From Achromobacter insolitus (GTDB lineage: Bacteria; Pseudomonadota; Gammaproteobacteria; Burkholderiales; Burkholderiaceae_B), in assembly GCF_002209555.1 (NCBI RefSeq), contig NZ_NJIF01000003.1, positions 186,001 to 250,000 on the forward strand: a stretch of DNA of 64,000 nucleotides. Direction: 5' to 3'. A model generated the notes under the pieces. The model was not told the DNA's origin. It made no database searches and worked only from the letters and a program-made list of their open reading frames with translations. Each line of letters begins with the position of its first letter. Position 1 is the first letter of the stretch. Shown here piece by piece: positions 8,657 to 17,139 of the stretch. A program made the position numbers and the translations under genes.

Positions 8657-9562
8657 ATGTCCACCTTGTCCGAAGCAGGCGAAAGCCAGATTGAATCCGT
8701 CGTGGTGCCGCGCACCAGCGACCTGGGCGGCTTTTCCGTGCGCCGCGCGATCCCGTCCGCGCAGCGCCGCACCGTGGGGCCTTTTGTTTTCCTGGATCAC
8801 ATGGGTCCGGTCGAATTCGCGCCCGGTTCGGGCATCGACGTGCGCCCGCATCCGCATATCGGCCTGTCCACCGTGACTTATCTGTACGAAGGGTCCATGG
8901 TGCACCGCGACGGGGCGGGCAATACCCAGACCATCCTGCCGGGCGAAGTCAACTGGATGACGGCCGGTCGCGGCATCGTGCATTCGGAACGTTCTTCGCC
9001 CGAAAGCCGGCAGGCCGCGCAGCGCCTCTGTGGCCTGCAGATCTGGGTGGGCCTGCCTAAGGAACACGAGGAAACCGATCCGGGCTTTACGCACTACGGG
9101 CTGGACGCCCAACCGGTGGTCGAAGGCGAGGGTGTGCGAGCCCAGGTGGTGGCGGGTTCGCTATTCGGCAAGACATCGTCGGTGAAAACGCTGTCGCCGC
9201 TGTTTTATGGCGACCTGCAGCTGCAGGCGGGCGCGACCACGGTGTTACCGGCCGAGCACGAAGAACGTGCCGCCTATTTGGCGCAAGGCACCGTGGAGAT
9301 CGACGGACAGGAGTTCGAGAGCGGCCGCCTGGTCGTGTTCGCACCCGGCCGTCCGGTGCAGATCCGTGCCAAGACCGCGGCGCGCTTCGCCGTGCTGGGT
9401 GGCGAGCCCTTGGACGGCCCGCGCTTCGTCTGGTGGAACTTCGTCTCCAGCAACAAGGACCGTATCGAACAGGCCAAGCAGGATTGGCAGCGCAACCGTT
9501 TTGACCAGATCGTGCCCGGCGACGAGACCGAGTACATCCCGCTGCCCGAGCCGCGCGCCTGA
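8657..9562 (+). CDS. Pirin-family protein (full-length type)
   Basis: A 301-residue pirin with both cupin halves well kept. The N-terminal half has GPFVFLDHMGPVEF, HPHIGLSTVTYLYEGSMVHRDGAGN and GRGIVHSERS, which gives the three His and one Glu ligands of the iron site. A C-terminal pirin domain with PGRPVQIRAKTAARFAVLGGEPLDGPRFVWWNFVSS follows, a strongly conserved segment of bacterial pirins. Family enzymes include quercetin 2,3-dioxygenase activity and redox sensing. It lies beside a shorter, YhaK-like pirin; the two share fold and not close sequence, so they are probably not a recent duplication. Confidence 0.9.
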   Translation: MSTLSEAGESQIESVVVPRTSDLGGFSVRRAIPSAQRRTVGPFVFLDHMGPVEFAPGSGIDVRPHPHIGLSTVTYLYEGSMVHRDGAGNTQTILPGEVNWMTAGRGIVHSERSSPESRQAAQRLCGLQIWVGLPKEHEETDPGFTHYGLDAQPVVEGEGVRAQVVAGSLFGKTSSVKTLSPLFYGDLQLQAGATTVLPAEHEERAAYLAQGTVEIDGQEFESGRLVVFAPGRPVQIRAKTAARFAVLGGEPLDGPRFVWWNFVSSNKDRIEQAKQDWQRNRFDQIVPGDETEYIPLPEPRA

Positions 9563-9575
9563 GCAGGCGGCGACC

Positions 9576-9600
9576 CTGCCGCGCGGGCATCGCGCGGCAG
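9576..9600 (+). terminator. GC-rich hairpin between pirin and Bug genes
   Basis: CTGCCGCGCG (9576-9585) pairs with CGCGCGGCAG (9591-9600) around GGCAT. There is no T tract, so it is either a weak terminator or a transcript-stabilising hairpin. Confidence 0.4.
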
Positions 9601-9649
9601 GCAGTATGATGCGCCTCCAACCGCAACAACAAACCGGGATGGAGACATC

Positions 9650-10627
9650 ATGCATCGTTATACCTACAACGCGCTGCGCGGCTTGGCCGCGCTGGCGCTG
9701 ATCCAGGGCGCCAACGCGGCACTCGCCGCCGGCTATCCGGCCAAACCCATTACTTTCATCGTGCCCTATACCGCAGGCGGCACCACCGACTTGGTGGCGC
9801 GCACAGCGGGCCAGAAAGTGGCTGAAAAGCTGGGTCAGCCCGTTATTGTCGAAAATCGGCCAGGCGCGGGTGGCAATATCGGGATGGATGCGGTGGCCAA
9901 GGCGGCGCCGGATGGCTACACCATCGGTTTCGGCGCCATATCCACGAACGCGTTGAATCCCTTTGTCTATCCGTCCATGCCTTTCGATCCGACCAAGGAT
10001 TTCACGGGCGTCAGCATGCTGGGCGCATCCACCGTGGTGCTGGAAGTCGGCCCCGCCTCGAAGGTGGACAGCGTCAAGGACCTCGTCGCCTATGCCAAGC
10101 AGCATCCGGGCACTTCATTCGGCACGCCGGGCACCGGCACCTCCATGCATTTGGCTGGCGTGATGTTTGATCAGTTGACCGGCGCGGGCATGCAGCACAT
10201 TCCGTACAAGGGCAGCGCGCAGGGGCTGAACGACCTGCTGGGCGGCCACCTGCCGGTCATGTTCGACAACCTGCCGGCGTCTTTGCCTCATATCAAGGCG
10301 GGCAAGGTCCAGGCCCTGGCGGTGACGGGCAGCAAGCGAGCGCCCGCCTTGCCGGACGTGCCGACGTTGGCCGAGCTGGGGTATGAGGCCGCCGTGGTGG
10401 ATCCGTGGTTTGCGGTCTATGGCCCTGCGAAGATGTCGCCGGAAGCGACCAAGGCGCTGAGCGACGCCTTCCAATGGGCGCTGGCCTTGCCGGAAGTGAA
10501 GACCAAGCTAGAGCAGGCCGGCTTCATGCCTTATGGCTCCACGCCCCAGGAGGTAGAGCGCTTGACGCAAAGCCAGCACGAGGCCTTCAAGGCGCTTTCG
10601 AAAAAAGTGAAGCTGTCGGCCGACTGA
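9650..10627 (+). CDS. Bug-family periplasmic solute receptor (TctC-like)
   Basis: A 325-residue tripartite-tricarboxylate-transporter receptor. A Sec signal peptide ending near ANAALAAG is followed by the family opening YPAKPITFIVPYTAGGTTDLVART, then ENRPGAGGNIGMDAVAKAAPDGYT, HIPYKGSAQGLNDLLGGHLPVMFDNL and the ALPDVPTLAELGYE segment. Bug proteins bind carboxylates, amino acids or amides, and most are encoded without TctA/TctB membrane partners, as here. The ligand cannot be read from sequence. It is the third gene downstream of the lysR/pirin intergenic region, and a hairpin separates it from the pirin. Confidence 0.92.
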   Translation: MHRYTYNALRGLAALALIQGANAALAAGYPAKPITFIVPYTAGGTTDLVARTAGQKVAEKLGQPVIVENRPGAGGNIGMDAVAKAAPDGYTIGFGAISTNALNPFVYPSMPFDPTKDFTGVSMLGASTVVLEVGPASKVDSVKDLVAYAKQHPGTSFGTPGTGTSMHLAGVMFDQLTGAGMQHIPYKGSAQGLNDLLGGHLPVMFDNLPASLPHIKAGKVQALAVTGSKRAPALPDVPTLAELGYEAAVVDPWFAVYGPAKMSPEATKALSDAFQWALALPEVKTKLEQAGFMPYGSTPQEVERLTQSQHEAFKALSKKVKLSAD

Positions 10628-10642
10628 TCGGCCGGCGTTGCC

Positions 10643-11428
10643 TCAGCGGCCGCGGGCGTACGCCTGCTCGCGCCGCTCTTCCAGGGCTTCCCGGCGGATG
10701 AAGTCGCGCACGAAGTCGCTGGCCGGATGGTGGTGCAGGTTGTAGGGCGTATCCCACTGCGCAATGCTGCCTTTGGACATGACGCCTATACGGTCGGCAA
10801 TGGCGAAAGCCTCGGCCTGGTTGTGCGTCACCAGGATGGCCGTGTGGCCGGTCGTCTTCAGGATGTCGCGCACTTCGAATGCCAGGCGCTCGCGCGTGTC
10901 CACGTCCAGGTTCGAGAAAGGCTCGTCCAGCAGCAGCAGGTCGGGCGAGGGGGCCAGCGCGCGCGCCAGCGCCACGCGTTGCTGCTGGCCGCCGGAGATT
11001 TCGTGCGGGTAGCTATTGGCCGCGTGCGCCAGGCCCACGAGTTCCAGCATTTCCTCCACGCGGCGAGCCCGCTCCGGACGCGCCATTTTTCGTAGGCCGA
11101 AGGCCACGTTGAGCGCCACCGTCAGGTGCGGGAACAACGCATAGTCCTGGAACATCATGCCTACGCGGCGGTGCTCCGGCGCGACCTGGACGGTGGGCGA
11201 TGAGATCACCGTGCCGTCCAGCAGGATGCGTCCGGCACGTACCGGTTCGAACCCGGCAATGGCGCGCAGTACCGTCGTTTTGCCGCAGCCGGATTCACCC
11301 AGCAGACAACCGATATGGCCGACGGGCAGGCCCAGCGTCAGGTCCTGCACCACGGGCTTGAGCCCCGCCGGCGTGTCGTAGGCGAGGGAGAGGTGATCGA
11401 GTTCTAACAGATCGGGCACGATGATCAA
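10643..11428 (-). CDS. fbpC: Ferric iron ABC transporter ATP-binding protein
   Basis: A 261-residue ABC ATPase with the Walker A motif GESGCGKTT, Q-loop in MMFQDYALFPHLTV, signature EISGGQQQRVALARALA, Walker B LLLLDEPFSNLD and H-loop LVTHNQ. The AFAIADRIGVMSKGSIAQWDTP tail is typical of the FbpC/PotA group. It overlaps the permease gene by four bases (11425-11428) and is the last gene of an fbpA-fbpB-fbpC set, so it should power ferric iron uptake across the inner membrane. It is shorter than the about 350 residues of Neisseria FbpC because the C-terminal regulatory domain is missing. Confidence 0.88.
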   Translation of the reverse strand: MIIVPDLLELDHLSLAYDTPAGLKPVVQDLTLGLPVGHIGCLLGESGCGKTTVLRAIAGFEPVRAGRILLDGTVISSPTVQVAPEHRRVGMMFQDYALFPHLTVALNVAFGLRKMARPERARRVEEMLELVGLAHAANSYPHEISGGQQQRVALARALAPSPDLLLLDEPFSNLDVDTRERLAFEVRDILKTTGHTAILVTHNQAEAFAIADRIGVMSKGSIAQWDTPYNLHHHPASDFVRDFIRREALEERREQAYARGR

Positions 11429-13095
11429 TGTCCCATTTTCAGATTGGTGCGCGCCAGCAGGATGACGGGGAACAGGCCGGCCAGGACGATGGCCAGCGCC
11501 GCGACGGCGCCTTCTTCATAGGTGCCGCGGGCCGCCTCCGCATAGAGCCAGGTGGCGAGTGTGTCGAAATTCATGGGCCGCAACAGTAGCGTGGCGGGCA
11601 ATTCCTTCATGGCGTCCACGAACACCAGCAAGGCACTGGCCGCAAGCGCGGGCCACAACAATGGCAGATGCACGCGGCGCAGGGTGCCTGCGGAGCTTTC
11701 GCCCAAGAGGCGCGACGCCTGCTCCAGCGAAGGCGGGATGCGGGCCAGCCCGGCTTCCAATGCGCCGGTTGAAATCGCCAGGAAGCGGATTGCATAGGCG
11801 CAGACGAGCGCGCCCATTGAACCCATCAGGAAAAGGCCGGTGCCGCCGAATACCTTGGCGAGCGCCGTATCGATCCAGACGAACGGGGTAAGCAGGCCGA
11901 TGGCCAGCACCGTGCCCGGCACCGCATAGCCCAGGCTGGCGATGCGCGCGCAGGCGCGGCCCGGGTTGAAGCCCGAACTCTCGCGCAGGGTGCGGCCGGC
12001 CCAGGCGACGATCAGTCCGCACAGCAAGGTAACGATGGTGGCACTGAAGGCCACGATCAGCGTGTTGCTCAAGCCGTTGAGCAGCTGTTGCGACACACCC
12101 CCAACGAGGTGCATGCGCTTGTAGGTTTCCACGACCAGATACAGCGCGGGCGCGACAAAACCGATCAGCACGGGAATCCAGCCCAGCACTGCCGCGACGG
12201 CCGCGGCGGCGCCGCGCAGGCGGCGTGGCTGCATCGGACGCATGCGCTGCGTATTGGCATAGCGCTGGCGCTTGCGGCCGTGACGTTCGAGCAGGATCAG
12301 GCCGATGACGATCGCCAGCATGGTGAGCGCGATCTGGGCCGCGCCGGCCAGATCGGAACGGGTAACCCACGTGGTGTAGACCGACACCGTCAGCGTCTGC
12401 ACGCCCAGGAATTCGGACGCGCCGATGTCATTCAGTGTTTCCAGCAGCGCCAGGCTGACGCCGACCACGATGGCGGGCCGGGCCAAGGGCAGGGCAACGC
12501 GGCAGAATACGGCGATGCGGCCGGCGCCAAGGGTGCGGGCGGCTTCCAGCAGGCTTGCGGCCTGCGTCATGAACATGACGCGCGTGCTGAGGTACACGTA
12601 GGGATACAGCACAAAGCCCAGCACGAAGATGGCGCCGTAGATCGAGCGCAGGTCCGGCAGGCGGAACTGACGCGGACTGTCGTAGCCCAGGAGTGTGCGG
12701 ATCGCCGTCTGTATCGGACCGATCGGATGCAGCAGGTCCAGATAGGCGAAGGCGATGATGTAGGTCGGCACCGCCAGCGGCAGCAGCAGCGCCCAGGTCA
12801 GGACGCGGCGGGTAGGGAAGTCGTAGGCGGTCACGAGCCAGGCCGCGCCCGTGCCCAGCAGGGTGACCAGCACGCCCACGCCGGCCAATAGCATGGCGGT
12901 ATTGGCCAGCGCCTGGGGCAATACATAACTGGCGAGATGCTGCCAGTGGGAAAGCTCGCCGCCCAGCGCCCACCACCCCAGCGTCAGCAGGGGAGCCAAT
13001 ACGGCCAGCGCGATCACGGCGGCGCCGGCCAGCCAGCCGGCCCCGCGTTCAGTCCAGCGCAGACGCAGCGGCCGGGGCAAAGAATCTGTGTGCAT
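11425..13095 (-). CDS. fbpB: Ferric iron ABC transporter permease (fused double permease)
   Basis: A 556-residue protein with about twelve membrane segments in two homologous halves, each with a binding-protein-dependent transport loop. The first half includes PLAVPTYIIAFAYLDLL and ARTLGAGRIAVFCRVALPLARPAIVVG, the second SLGYAVPGTVLAIGLL and ASRLLGESSAGTLRRVHLPLLWPALAA; the E-A-A/G-x-G-type loops couple to FbpC. FbpB (SfuB) proteins have this fused layout. It sits between fbpA and fbpC, 145 bases from fbpA, with a stem-loop in the gap that may set the ratio of binding protein to permease. Confidence 0.9.
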   Translation of the reverse strand: MHTDSLPRPLRLRWTERGAGWLAGAAVIALAVLAPLLTLGWWALGGELSHWQHLASYVLPQALANTAMLLAGVGVLVTLLGTGAAWLVTAYDFPTRRVLTWALLLPLAVPTYIIAFAYLDLLHPIGPIQTAIRTLLGYDSPRQFRLPDLRSIYGAIFVLGFVLYPYVYLSTRVMFMTQAASLLEAARTLGAGRIAVFCRVALPLARPAIVVGVSLALLETLNDIGASEFLGVQTLTVSVYTTWVTRSDLAGAAQIALTMLAIVIGLILLERHGRKRQRYANTQRMRPMQPRRLRGAAAAVAAVLGWIPVLIGFVAPALYLVVETYKRMHLVGGVSQQLLNGLSNTLIVAFSATIVTLLCGLIVAWAGRTLRESSGFNPGRACARIASLGYAVPGTVLAIGLLTPFVWIDTALAKVFGGTGLFLMGSMGALVCAYAIRFLAISTGALEAGLARIPPSLEQASRLLGESSAGTLRRVHLPLLWPALAASALLVFVDAMKELPATLLLRPMNFDTLATWLYAEAARGTYEEGAVAALAIVLAGLFPVILLARTNLKMGH

Positions 13096-13122
13096 GCTTC
13101 AAGTCGATTGCATCAATGGCAA

Positions 13123-13152
13123 GGCCTGCTCCCTCGGGAAAGGGAGCAGGCC
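13123..13152 (-). terminator. Stem-loop between fbpA and fbpB
   Basis: GGCCTGCTCCCT (13123-13134) pairs perfectly with AGGGAGCAGGCC (13141-13152) around a 6-base loop. No T tract follows in the direction of the operon. Such hairpins between a binding-protein gene and its permease commonly protect or partly end the message. Confidence 0.55.
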
Positions 13153-13240
13153 CTACGCGCGGGCCTGGGCGCGGCCCCCCGCGTTTCTCACTGCCACCAG
13201 GAAGGCGCCGCGCCGCGAGGCGTGGCCTCCCATGGGCTTA

Positions 13241-14284
13241 TCAGTTGTCGAAACCGACCTTGTCCACCAGTTCGCTGGCTTGCTTGCGATGCTTGGCGAT
13301 TTCGGTCAGCGGCAGCGGGTCCACCTTCAGTTCGCCAAAGCTGGCGATCACGGGATCCAGCTTCACGCCCTTGCGGACGGGGTATTCATAGTTGGCCTGG
13401 GCGTAGAGAGCCTGGGCCGGCTCGGAGACCAGGAAGTCCAGCAGCTTGACGGCATTGGCCTTGTTGGGCGCGTGGGCAGCAACGGCCGCGCCGCTGACGT
13501 TTACGTGCGTGCCGCCGCTCTTTGCGTTGGCAAACGTCGGGCGGATGACCTTGATGGCATCGCCCCACTTGCGGGCGTCGGTGCCGGGTTCCGCGTTCTT
13601 CATGTGGCCGACGTAATAGGCATTGGCCAGGCCGATGTCGCAGATGCCGCCCAGGATGTCGCGTGCCACGTCGCGGTCGCCGCCTGCTGCCTTGCGGGCC
13701 AGGTTGGCCTTGACGCCGCGCAGCCATTTTTCGGTGGCTTCCGCGCCATCGTGCGCAATCATCGAGGCGACCAGCGCGGTGTTGTAGGGGTGTTGGCCCG
13801 AACGGATGCAGACCTTGCCTTTCCACTTGGGGTCGGCCAGGTCTTCGTAGCGGAAGGCTTCCAGCTTCAGGTCCTTTTCCACGTACAGCACGCGGTCGCG
13901 CAGCGACAGGGCGTACCACTTGCCGTCGGCGCCGCGCAGGTTGGCCGGAATGACGGATTCCAGGGTTTCCGATTTGATCGACTGGGTCACGCCGCCGTCC
14001 ACCAGGTCCAGCAGATTGCCGATGTCCACCGTCATCAACACGTCGGCGGGCGACTTGGCGCCTTCGGCCTTGACGCGTTCCAGCAGGCCGTCCTTGACGA
14101 AGACTGTATTGACCTTGATGCCGCTTTCTTTGGTGAAGGCGTCCAGCAGCGGCTGGATCAGCTTCGGTTCCCGGGTGGTGTACAGGCTGACTTCCTCGGC
14201 GGCGTTAGCCGACACGGTGAAGGCGGCAGCGCCGGCCAGCGCCAGGGCGCGCAGCAGCGAGTTCAATTGGGGACGCTTGTTCAT
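13241..14284 (-). CDS. fbpA: Periplasmic ferric iron-binding protein
   Basis: A 347-residue periplasmic binding protein. The signal peptide (LLRALALAGAAAFTVSANAAEE) is cleaved after ANA. The mature protein starts EEVSLYTTREPKLIQPLLDAF, as in FbpA/SfuA/FutA proteins. ANAYYVGHM carries the adjacent tyrosines that bind Fe(III), and LRDRVLYVEKD is a conserved inner strand. It should carry ferric iron from the outer membrane to FbpBC. A Fur-like box lies about 80 bases upstream, which fits iron repression. A GGAG-type ribosome site (CTCC at 14290-14293 on the plus strand) precedes the start. Confidence 0.93.
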   Translation of the reverse strand: MNKRPQLNSLLRALALAGAAAFTVSANAAEEVSLYTTREPKLIQPLLDAFTKESGIKVNTVFVKDGLLERVKAEGAKSPADVLMTVDIGNLLDLVDGGVTQSIKSETLESVIPANLRGADGKWYALSLRDRVLYVEKDLKLEAFRYEDLADPKWKGKVCIRSGQHPYNTALVASMIAHDGAEATEKWLRGVKANLARKAAGGDRDVARDILGGICDIGLANAYYVGHMKNAEPGTDARKWGDAIKVIRPTFANAKSGGTHVNVSGAAVAAHAPNKANAVKLLDFLVSEPAQALYAQANYEYPVRKGVKLDPVIASFGELKVDPLPLTEIAKHRKQASELVDKVGFDN

Positions 14285-14621
14285 GAGGAGGTGCTCCGGC
14301 TAGGGCTGCAGAGGGAATTCCAGGTATCTGGGGCATCCCGCCGCTCAAAACAGTCTGCTAACGAAAATGATTATCAAATGAGAACGCGACGATAACAGGA
14401 AGCAAAGCGGCGTTCAACTCCTAGTAAGTCTGCCAGGGCATGGGCTTGATCCCCATCAATACGGCATAAGGGTATTACGGAATAATGAGAGCAGTTATCA
14501 TCAAGACCCTGTAGAATAGGGTCAACCCTAATGCCGGCCGCGTCTTTTTTGCGGCACGGAATGACCCAGCGGCGCAAACCGGACCCACGGCCCGGGGCCG
14601 GCCGCCCTTACTTGATACGAC
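14285..14621. other. Divergent fbpA/fpr regulatory region
   Basis: This 337-base gap has no gene I can support. Besides the Fur-like box it holds a TAGAAT hexamer at 14512-14517 inside a short dyad (GACCCT 14505-14510 and AGGGTC 14518-14523), a possible -10 region for fpr. No well-matched -35 was found. Confidence 0.4.
14363..14381. promoter_or_regulatory. Fur-type operator upstream of fbpA
   Basis: The 19 bases beginning GAAAATGATTATC agree at 12 positions with the Fur box GATAATGATAATCATTATC, with an intact central ATGAT-x-ATCA core. The position, about 80 bases before fbpA and about 240 before fpr, favours control of fbpABC. Confidence 0.7.
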
Positions 14622-15398
14622 ATGGCTGCTTTCAACACAGAGCGCGTACTAAGCGTGCACCACTGGAACGACACCCTGTTTTCCTTCACCACGACGCGTG
14701 ACTCGGCCTTGCGGTTCCACAATGGCCACTTCGTGATGATCGGACTGGAAGTTGAAGGCAAGCCTCTGCTGCGGGCCTACAGCATCGCCAGCGCCAACTA
14801 CGAAGAGAACCTCGAATTCCTCAGCATCAAGGTGCAGAATGGCCCGCTCACGTCGCGCCTGCAGCACCTGAAAGAAGGCGACACCATCCTGGTCAGCCGC
14901 AAGCCTGTCGGCACGCTGGTCGTCGACGACCTCAAGCCGGGCAAACATTTGTTCCTGTTCGGCACGGGCACCGGCCTGGCCCCCTTCATGAGCATCATCA
15001 AGGACCCGGACGTCTACGAGCGTTTCGACAAGGTCATCCTGGTGCACGGCGTGCGTTGGGTCAGCGAACTGGCCTACGCCGACTTTATCGAAAATGAATT
15101 GCCGAACAACGAATTCTTCGGCGACATCGTGCGCGAGAAGCTCGTGTACTACCCGACGGTGACGCGCGAACCCTTCCGCAACCAAGGCCGCATCACCGAA
15201 CTGATGGAAAACGGCAAGCTGTGCCAGGACATCGGCATTCCCCAGATCAATCCGGAAACCGATCGCGCGATGATCTGCGGCAGCCCGCATATGTTGGCCG
15301 ACATCAGCGCCATGCTGGACAAGCGCGGCTTCACGGTCTCGCCGGGAGTGGGCCAGCCGGGCGACTACGTGGTCGAGCGCGCTTTCGTGGATAAATAA
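14622..15398 (+). CDS. fpr: Ferredoxin/flavodoxin-NADP+ reductase
   Basis: A 258-residue flavoenzyme of the bacterial class I Fpr group. The FAD domain shows RFHNGHFVMIGL and LLRAYSIASANYEENLEF, the R-x-Y-S motif that binds FAD. The NADP domain shows LFGTGTGLAPFMSIIKD and MICGSPHMLADI. It ends in YVVERAFVDK, a C-terminal extension typical of Pseudomonas and Azotobacter Fpr. The enzyme passes electrons between NADPH and ferredoxin or flavodoxin and often supports oxidative-stress defence and iron release. A strong terminator follows. Confidence 0.94.
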   Translation: MAAFNTERVLSVHHWNDTLFSFTTTRDSALRFHNGHFVMIGLEVEGKPLLRAYSIASANYEENLEFLSIKVQNGPLTSRLQHLKEGDTILVSRKPVGTLVVDDLKPGKHLFLFGTGTGLAPFMSIIKDPDVYERFDKVILVHGVRWVSELAYADFIENELPNNEFFGDIVREKLVYYPTVTREPFRNQGRITELMENGKLCQDIGIPQINPETDRAMICGSPHMLADISAMLDKRGFTVSPGVGQPGDYVVERAFVDK

Positions 15399-15422
15399 GC
15401 CACAGGCAAGCCACCAACCAGA

Positions 15423-15454
15423 AAAACCCATCGCATCGCTGCGATGGGTTTTTT
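15423..15454 (+). terminator. Rho-independent terminator after fpr
   Basis: AAAACCCATCGCA (15423-15435) pairs with TGCGATGGGTTTT (15440-15452) around TCGC, and the T run continues to 15454. The A run on the left side makes it potentially active in both directions. Confidence 0.85.
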
Positions 15455-15508
15455 GTTTTCCGGCGTCCGATTAGGGTTAGCCCGCTGTGGCCGGGCGAGG
15501 TCAATCCT

Positions 15509-15514
15509 TATAAT
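15509..15514 (+). promoter_or_regulatory. Candidate -10 box of the cupin-Bug-SDR operon
   Basis: An exact TATAAT lies 40 bases upstream of the cupin ATG. The -35 position is poorly conserved (GC-rich), as expected for an activator-dependent or weak promoter. Confidence 0.5.
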
Positions 15515-15537
15515 TCGTCCATAAAGTAAACATATTG

Positions 15538-15550
15538 TCCATAATATGGA
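15538..15550. promoter_or_regulatory. Palindromic operator candidate (IclR type)
   Basis: TCCATA-A-TATGGA is a perfect 13-base palindrome, and another TCCATA half-site lies 20 bases upstream at 15518-15523, next to the TATAAT. IclR-family proteins bind such short AT-rich palindromes over promoters, and an iclR gene closes this operon at 18774. That pairing is an inference. Confidence 0.5.
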
Positions 15551-15553
15551 AGG

Positions 15554-16090
15554 ATGAAAGAGATGCCCGTAGACCAACCCGACGCTGAGCCCCTCACTCC
15601 ATACCAGTATCCAAATCCGCCGGATGCCTTGCCCGAACTGGTGGTCCCGCATGCGATTCCCACGGACGAAAGGCTTTGGGTGCCCCAAGCGGAAAACGTA
15701 TGGTTCCGGCCGCTCTGTCTGAACGCGAGCCAGGGTTACTGGATGAACCTGTTGCGTGTGCGCAAGTCCGGCGTGCTCAGCCGCCACCGGCATCCACAGG
15801 CCGTGCATGGTTTCGTGCTGAAAGGCCGCTGGCGCTATCTCGAACACGACTGGGAAGCCACCGAAGGCAGCTATGTGTTCGAACCGCCCGGCGAAACGCA
15901 CACGCTTTACGTGCCGCCAGACGTGGAGGAAATGATCACGTTTTTCCAGGTCAATGGCGTCATGTACTACACCGACCCTTGGGGCAAGGGTATGGGCTAT
16001 GAAGACGTGTTCACCAAGATCGACATGTGCCGCAAGCATTTCGCGGCGGTCGGCCTGGGCGAAGACTATGTGAAGCAGTTCATACGCTGA
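15554..16090 (+). CDS. Cupin protein, 2,4'-dihydroxyacetophenone dioxygenase family
   Basis: A 178-residue single-cupin protein. Metal ligands are expected from SRHRHPQAVHGFVLKG (His residues of cupin motif 1) and GETHTLYVPP (His of motif 2). The overall make-up, including an N-terminal PHAIPTDERLWVPQAENVWFRPLCLN and a C-terminal DMCRKHF segment, is that of the DAD-like group. The known member cleaves the side chain of 2,4'-dihydroxyacetophenone using non-heme iron. The substrate here is unknown. It is the first gene of an operon with a Bug receptor and two SDRs, which suggests one step of a small aromatic or keto-acid breakdown route. Confidence 0.75.
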   Translation: MKEMPVDQPDAEPLTPYQYPNPPDALPELVVPHAIPTDERLWVPQAENVWFRPLCLNASQGYWMNLLRVRKSGVLSRHRHPQAVHGFVLKGRWRYLEHDWEATEGSYVFEPPGETHTLYVPPDVEEMITFFQVNGVMYYTDPWGKGMGYEDVFTKIDMCRKHFAAVGLGEDYVKQFIR

Positions 16091-16138
16091 ACGACCGCAT
16101 TCCAACCCGCAGCACATAAAACATATACCGGAGACACC

Positions 16139-17110
16139 ATGAAACGTCGTGCGTTCAATCGCTGCATTCTTTCCGCGCTGCTGGCCGGCGCCGCGCTGGG
16201 CGCGGGGCCTGCGGCACAGGCGCAGAACTTCCCCAACAGGGCCATCGAGATCGTGGTGCCGTTTGCCGCGGGCGGCGGCACGGACGCGATGGCGCGCGCC
16301 ATGGGCGACGCGTCGCGCACGCATTTGCCGCAGCCGATCGTGGTGTTGAACAAGCCGGGCGCGGCGGGCGGCATCGGCCTGACCGAAGTTGCGAACGCCA
16401 AGCCCGACGGCTACAAGCTGGCATTGGTGACGGCTGACATGGTGATCATTCCGCACTTGGGGCTGACCAAGACGACCTATGAGAAGTTCACGCCCATCAT
16501 CCAGCTCAATGCGGATCCTTCGGCCATTACCGTGGCGGCCGATTCTCCGTACAACACGATCGAGGCATTCCTGGATGCGGCGCGCGCCAAGCCGGAGAGC
16601 ATGCAGGTGGGTAATGCGGGCATAGGTTCTATCTGGCACCTGGCGGCGGCCGCGCTGGAGGACAAAACGGGCGCCAAGTTCAACCACATTCCGTTCAATG
16701 GGGGCAACCCCGCGGTGCTGGCCTTGCTGGGCGGACACATCGACGCCGTGGCGGTCAGTCCGGCGGAAGTGATGCAGTACGTCAAGGCGGGCAAACTCAA
16801 ACCGCTGGCGGTCATGGCCGACGCGCGCGTGGCGGGCTTCGAGAACGTGCCGACGCTGAAGGAGCGCAACATCGATCTGTCTATCGGCACGTGGCGGGGC
16901 ATCGCCGCGCCCAAGGGCACGCCGCAGCCAGTGCTGGACACCTTGAGCGCGGCGTTCCGCCAGGCGGCCGCCGAAAACAGCCTCAAGCGTTTCATGGCGG
17001 AGCAGAATCTGGGTTACGCGGTGGCGGACCAACAGACCTTCACCGCCCTGATGGAGCGCGATAACGCCACCTTCAAGAACCTGATCGAGAAATTCGGCAT
17101 GCGCCAGTAG
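16139..17110 (+). CDS. Bug-family periplasmic solute receptor
   Basis: A 323-residue TctC/Bug protein. The signal peptide ends near GPAAQAQN. Family segments are FPNRAIEIVVPFAAGGGTDAMARAMG, LNKPGAAGGIGLTEVANAKPDGYK and HIPFNGGNPAVLALLGGHIDAVAVSP. It starts 48 bases after the cupin gene with GGAGA at 16130-16134 as ribosome site, and is followed after 29 bases by an SDR gene. It probably captures the compound degraded by the enzymes of this operon. No TctA/TctB membrane genes are nearby. Confidence 0.92.
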   Translation: MKRRAFNRCILSALLAGAALGAGPAAQAQNFPNRAIEIVVPFAAGGGTDAMARAMGDASRTHLPQPIVVLNKPGAAGGIGLTEVANAKPDGYKLALVTADMVIIPHLGLTKTTYEKFTPIIQLNADPSAITVAADSPYNTIEAFLDAARAKPESMQVGNAGIGSIWHLAAAALEDKTGAKFNHIPFNGGNPAVLALLGGHIDAVAVSPAEVMQYVKAGKLKPLAVMADARVAGFENVPTLKERNIDLSIGTWRGIAAPKGTPQPVLDTLSAAFRQAAAENSLKRFMAEQNLGYAVADQQTFTALMERDNATFKNLIEKFGMRQ

Positions 17111-17139
17111 ACCTGGCGGGCCAAGACAAGGAGCAAGAC

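Noticed and set aside
13088-14395. A 435-codon plus-strand frame opposite fbpA
   Set aside because: Antisense to a clear iron-binding protein with signal peptide; it would also run through the Fur box.
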